NCBI GenBank assembly: GCA_016786845.1 | Contig: JAEUVB010000008.1 | Location: forward strand, 124,001-188,000 | DNA: 64,000 nt | Direction: 5' to 3' | DNA from: Chitinophagaceae bacterium | GTDB taxonomy: Bacteria > Bacteroidota > Bacteroidia > Chitinophagales > Chitinophagaceae | In this document: positions 63,196-64,000 of the stretch, piece by piece | Position numbering within the stretch: position 1 is the stretch's first letter | Layout: each line of letters begins with the position of its first letter | The notes under the pieces: model-generated | Told to the model about the DNA's origin: nothing | Database searches by the model: none | What the model saw: the letters and a program-made list of their open reading frames with translations, nothing else | Program-made: the position numbers and the translations under genes

Positions 63196-64000
63196 ATGAA
63201 ATTAAAAAATTACGCTTTAACCGCAGCCATTTTGTTGTATTCCCTATCTTCCTTAAATGCACAAATCTTGTTCGATAACGGACCGGTATTCAATAGTATC
63301 GGCACAGGCGCCGGTGGGGCAAATGAAAGTGTATTATTAACCACTACTTTCGGTATGGGTACCATCGGCTTTGGTCATCAGGCGAGCGCGTTCAACCGTA
63401 TTGCCGATGATGTGGTTGTGACTTCCAACTGGCAAATCGATTCGTTGGTGTTTTATGCCTATCAAACAGGATCCACAACTACCTCTACCATGACCCAGGT
63501 GAATTTTATGATCTGGAATGGTGTGCCAGGATCTGTTGGTGCGACTGTCGTTTATGGTGATTCCACGACCAATCGCTTATCAAGTTCCACTTTTTCAAAC
63601 ACCTATCGTATTACCGAAACGACTACAGGAAATGCTACCCGCCCCATTATGCGCAACGTTTGTGCAACCCCGGGTTTGAGTTTAACGCCCGGTACTTACT
63701 GGATCGATTGGCAAACTGCAGGTTCTTTGGCTAGTGGCCCTTGGGCTCCGTCACGCGTTCCGGCCGGACAGAATATTACCGGAAATGCTTTGCAAAGAGT
63801 CTCTTATGTTTGGAATAATGCGGTAGATGGCGGCACCGGTACACCTGCTCAAGGTTTTCCATTTGAAGTATATGGTGTGGGATCTGCTCTTCCGGTTGAA
63901 CTTATCTCCTTTACCGGAGAAGTGAAAATGAATACCAATGTGTTGGAATGGTCCACAGCGAATGAAACCAATAATGAATTCTTTGATATTGAAAGAAGCG
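63196..64000 (+). CDS. Secreted protein, T9SS-type, 3' end outside window
   Basis: The first 268 codons of a secreted protein. The start at 63196 gives a signal peptide (MKLKNYALTAAILLYSLSSLNAQ). The ATG at 63188 is closed by a stop two codons later. A beta-rich domain follows (ILFDNGPVFNSIGTG ... SNWQIDSLVFYAYQTGS ... VNFMIWNG ... LSLTPGTYWIDWQTAG ... FPFEVYG). The last visible residues, LPVELISFTGEVKMNTNVLEWSTANETNNEFFDIERS, are the linker/Ig-like unit that in Bacteroidota typically stands right before a type A T9SS sorting domain. About 100-120 more residues are expected beyond the window. The function is unknown. Confidence 0.85.
   Translation, partial: MKLKNYALTAAILLYSLSSLNAQILFDNGPVFNSIGTGAGGANESVLLTTTFGMGTIGFGHQASAFNRIADDVVVTSNWQIDSLVFYAYQTGSTTTSTMTQVNFMIWNGVPGSVGATVVYGDSTTNRLSSSTFSNTYRITETTTGNATRPIMRNVCATPGLSLTPGTYWIDWQTAGSLASGPWAPSRVPAGQNITGNALQRVSYVWNNAVDGGTGTPAQGFPFEVYGVGSALPVELISFTGEVKMNTNVLEWSTANETNNEFFDIERS

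Overview
The window looks like a chromosome segment of a Bacteroidota bacterium, probably Chitinophagia/Sphingobacteriia-like. Evidence: a GldJ-type gliding/type IX secretion (T9SS) lipoprotein next to murF, many secreted proteins ending in a YPNP-type T9SS sorting domain, a DAHP synthase-chorismate mutase fusion, a GH92 mannosidase, and a promoter of the Bacteroidota TTTG-N18-TAnnTTTG type. No rRNA, tRNA, CRISPR, insertion sequence or phage gene was recognised.

Layout. (1) 1-8.7 kb, housekeeping: a truncated M16 zinc protease, a charged secreted protein, a DUF2461 protein, gldJ, murF, a small DUF1232-like membrane protein and galE. (2) 8.9-41.1 kb, a 32-kb block of secreted surface proteins, all on +: a small T9SS protein, four giant proteins (1071-2532 aa), then two large T9SS proteins of 1357 and 1322 aa. 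The four giants share a ~195-aa C-terminal module with two dockerin-like calcium loops and lack the usual T9SS sorting domain. The two T9SS proteins that bracket them (8884-9843 and 32326-36399) appear to share an N-terminal beta-sandwich. This suggests, but does not prove, a surface assembly of scaffold and docking proteins. (3) 41.2-49.8 kb, a nine-gene minus-strand sulfur operon: ArsR-family repressor, TsdA-like thiosulfate dehydrogenase, periplasmic DsrE-like protein, SoxB-like Tat metallophosphoesterase, outer-membrane porin, TauE/SafE exporter, two YeeE/YedE transporter halves, and a persulfide-dioxygenase-like MBL-rhodanese protein. Its promoter spacer holds a 16-bp perfect palindrome, the likely repressor site. 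(4) 49.9-59.1 kb: GH92 mannosidase, LolA-like carrier, methyltransferase, DAHP synthase-chorismate mutase, a Bacteroidota family often labelled asparagine synthetase B, a repeat protein and a DUF58 protein. (5) 59.1-64 kb: a small lipoprotein, a small secreted protein, a BNR-repeat T9SS protein and the start of another T9SS-type protein.

How the parts fit: GldJ belongs to the machinery that would export the T9SS proteins. The sulfur operon combines uptake (porin, YeeE), oxidation (TsdA, SoxB-like, persulfide dioxygenase) and export (TauE) of reduced sulfur compounds under one sulfur- or thiol-responsive repressor. Strong hairpin terminators separate most large surface genes, so these are probably separate transcription units. 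The exception is the 36-bp gap between the fourth giant gene and the repeat-rich gene at 32326.
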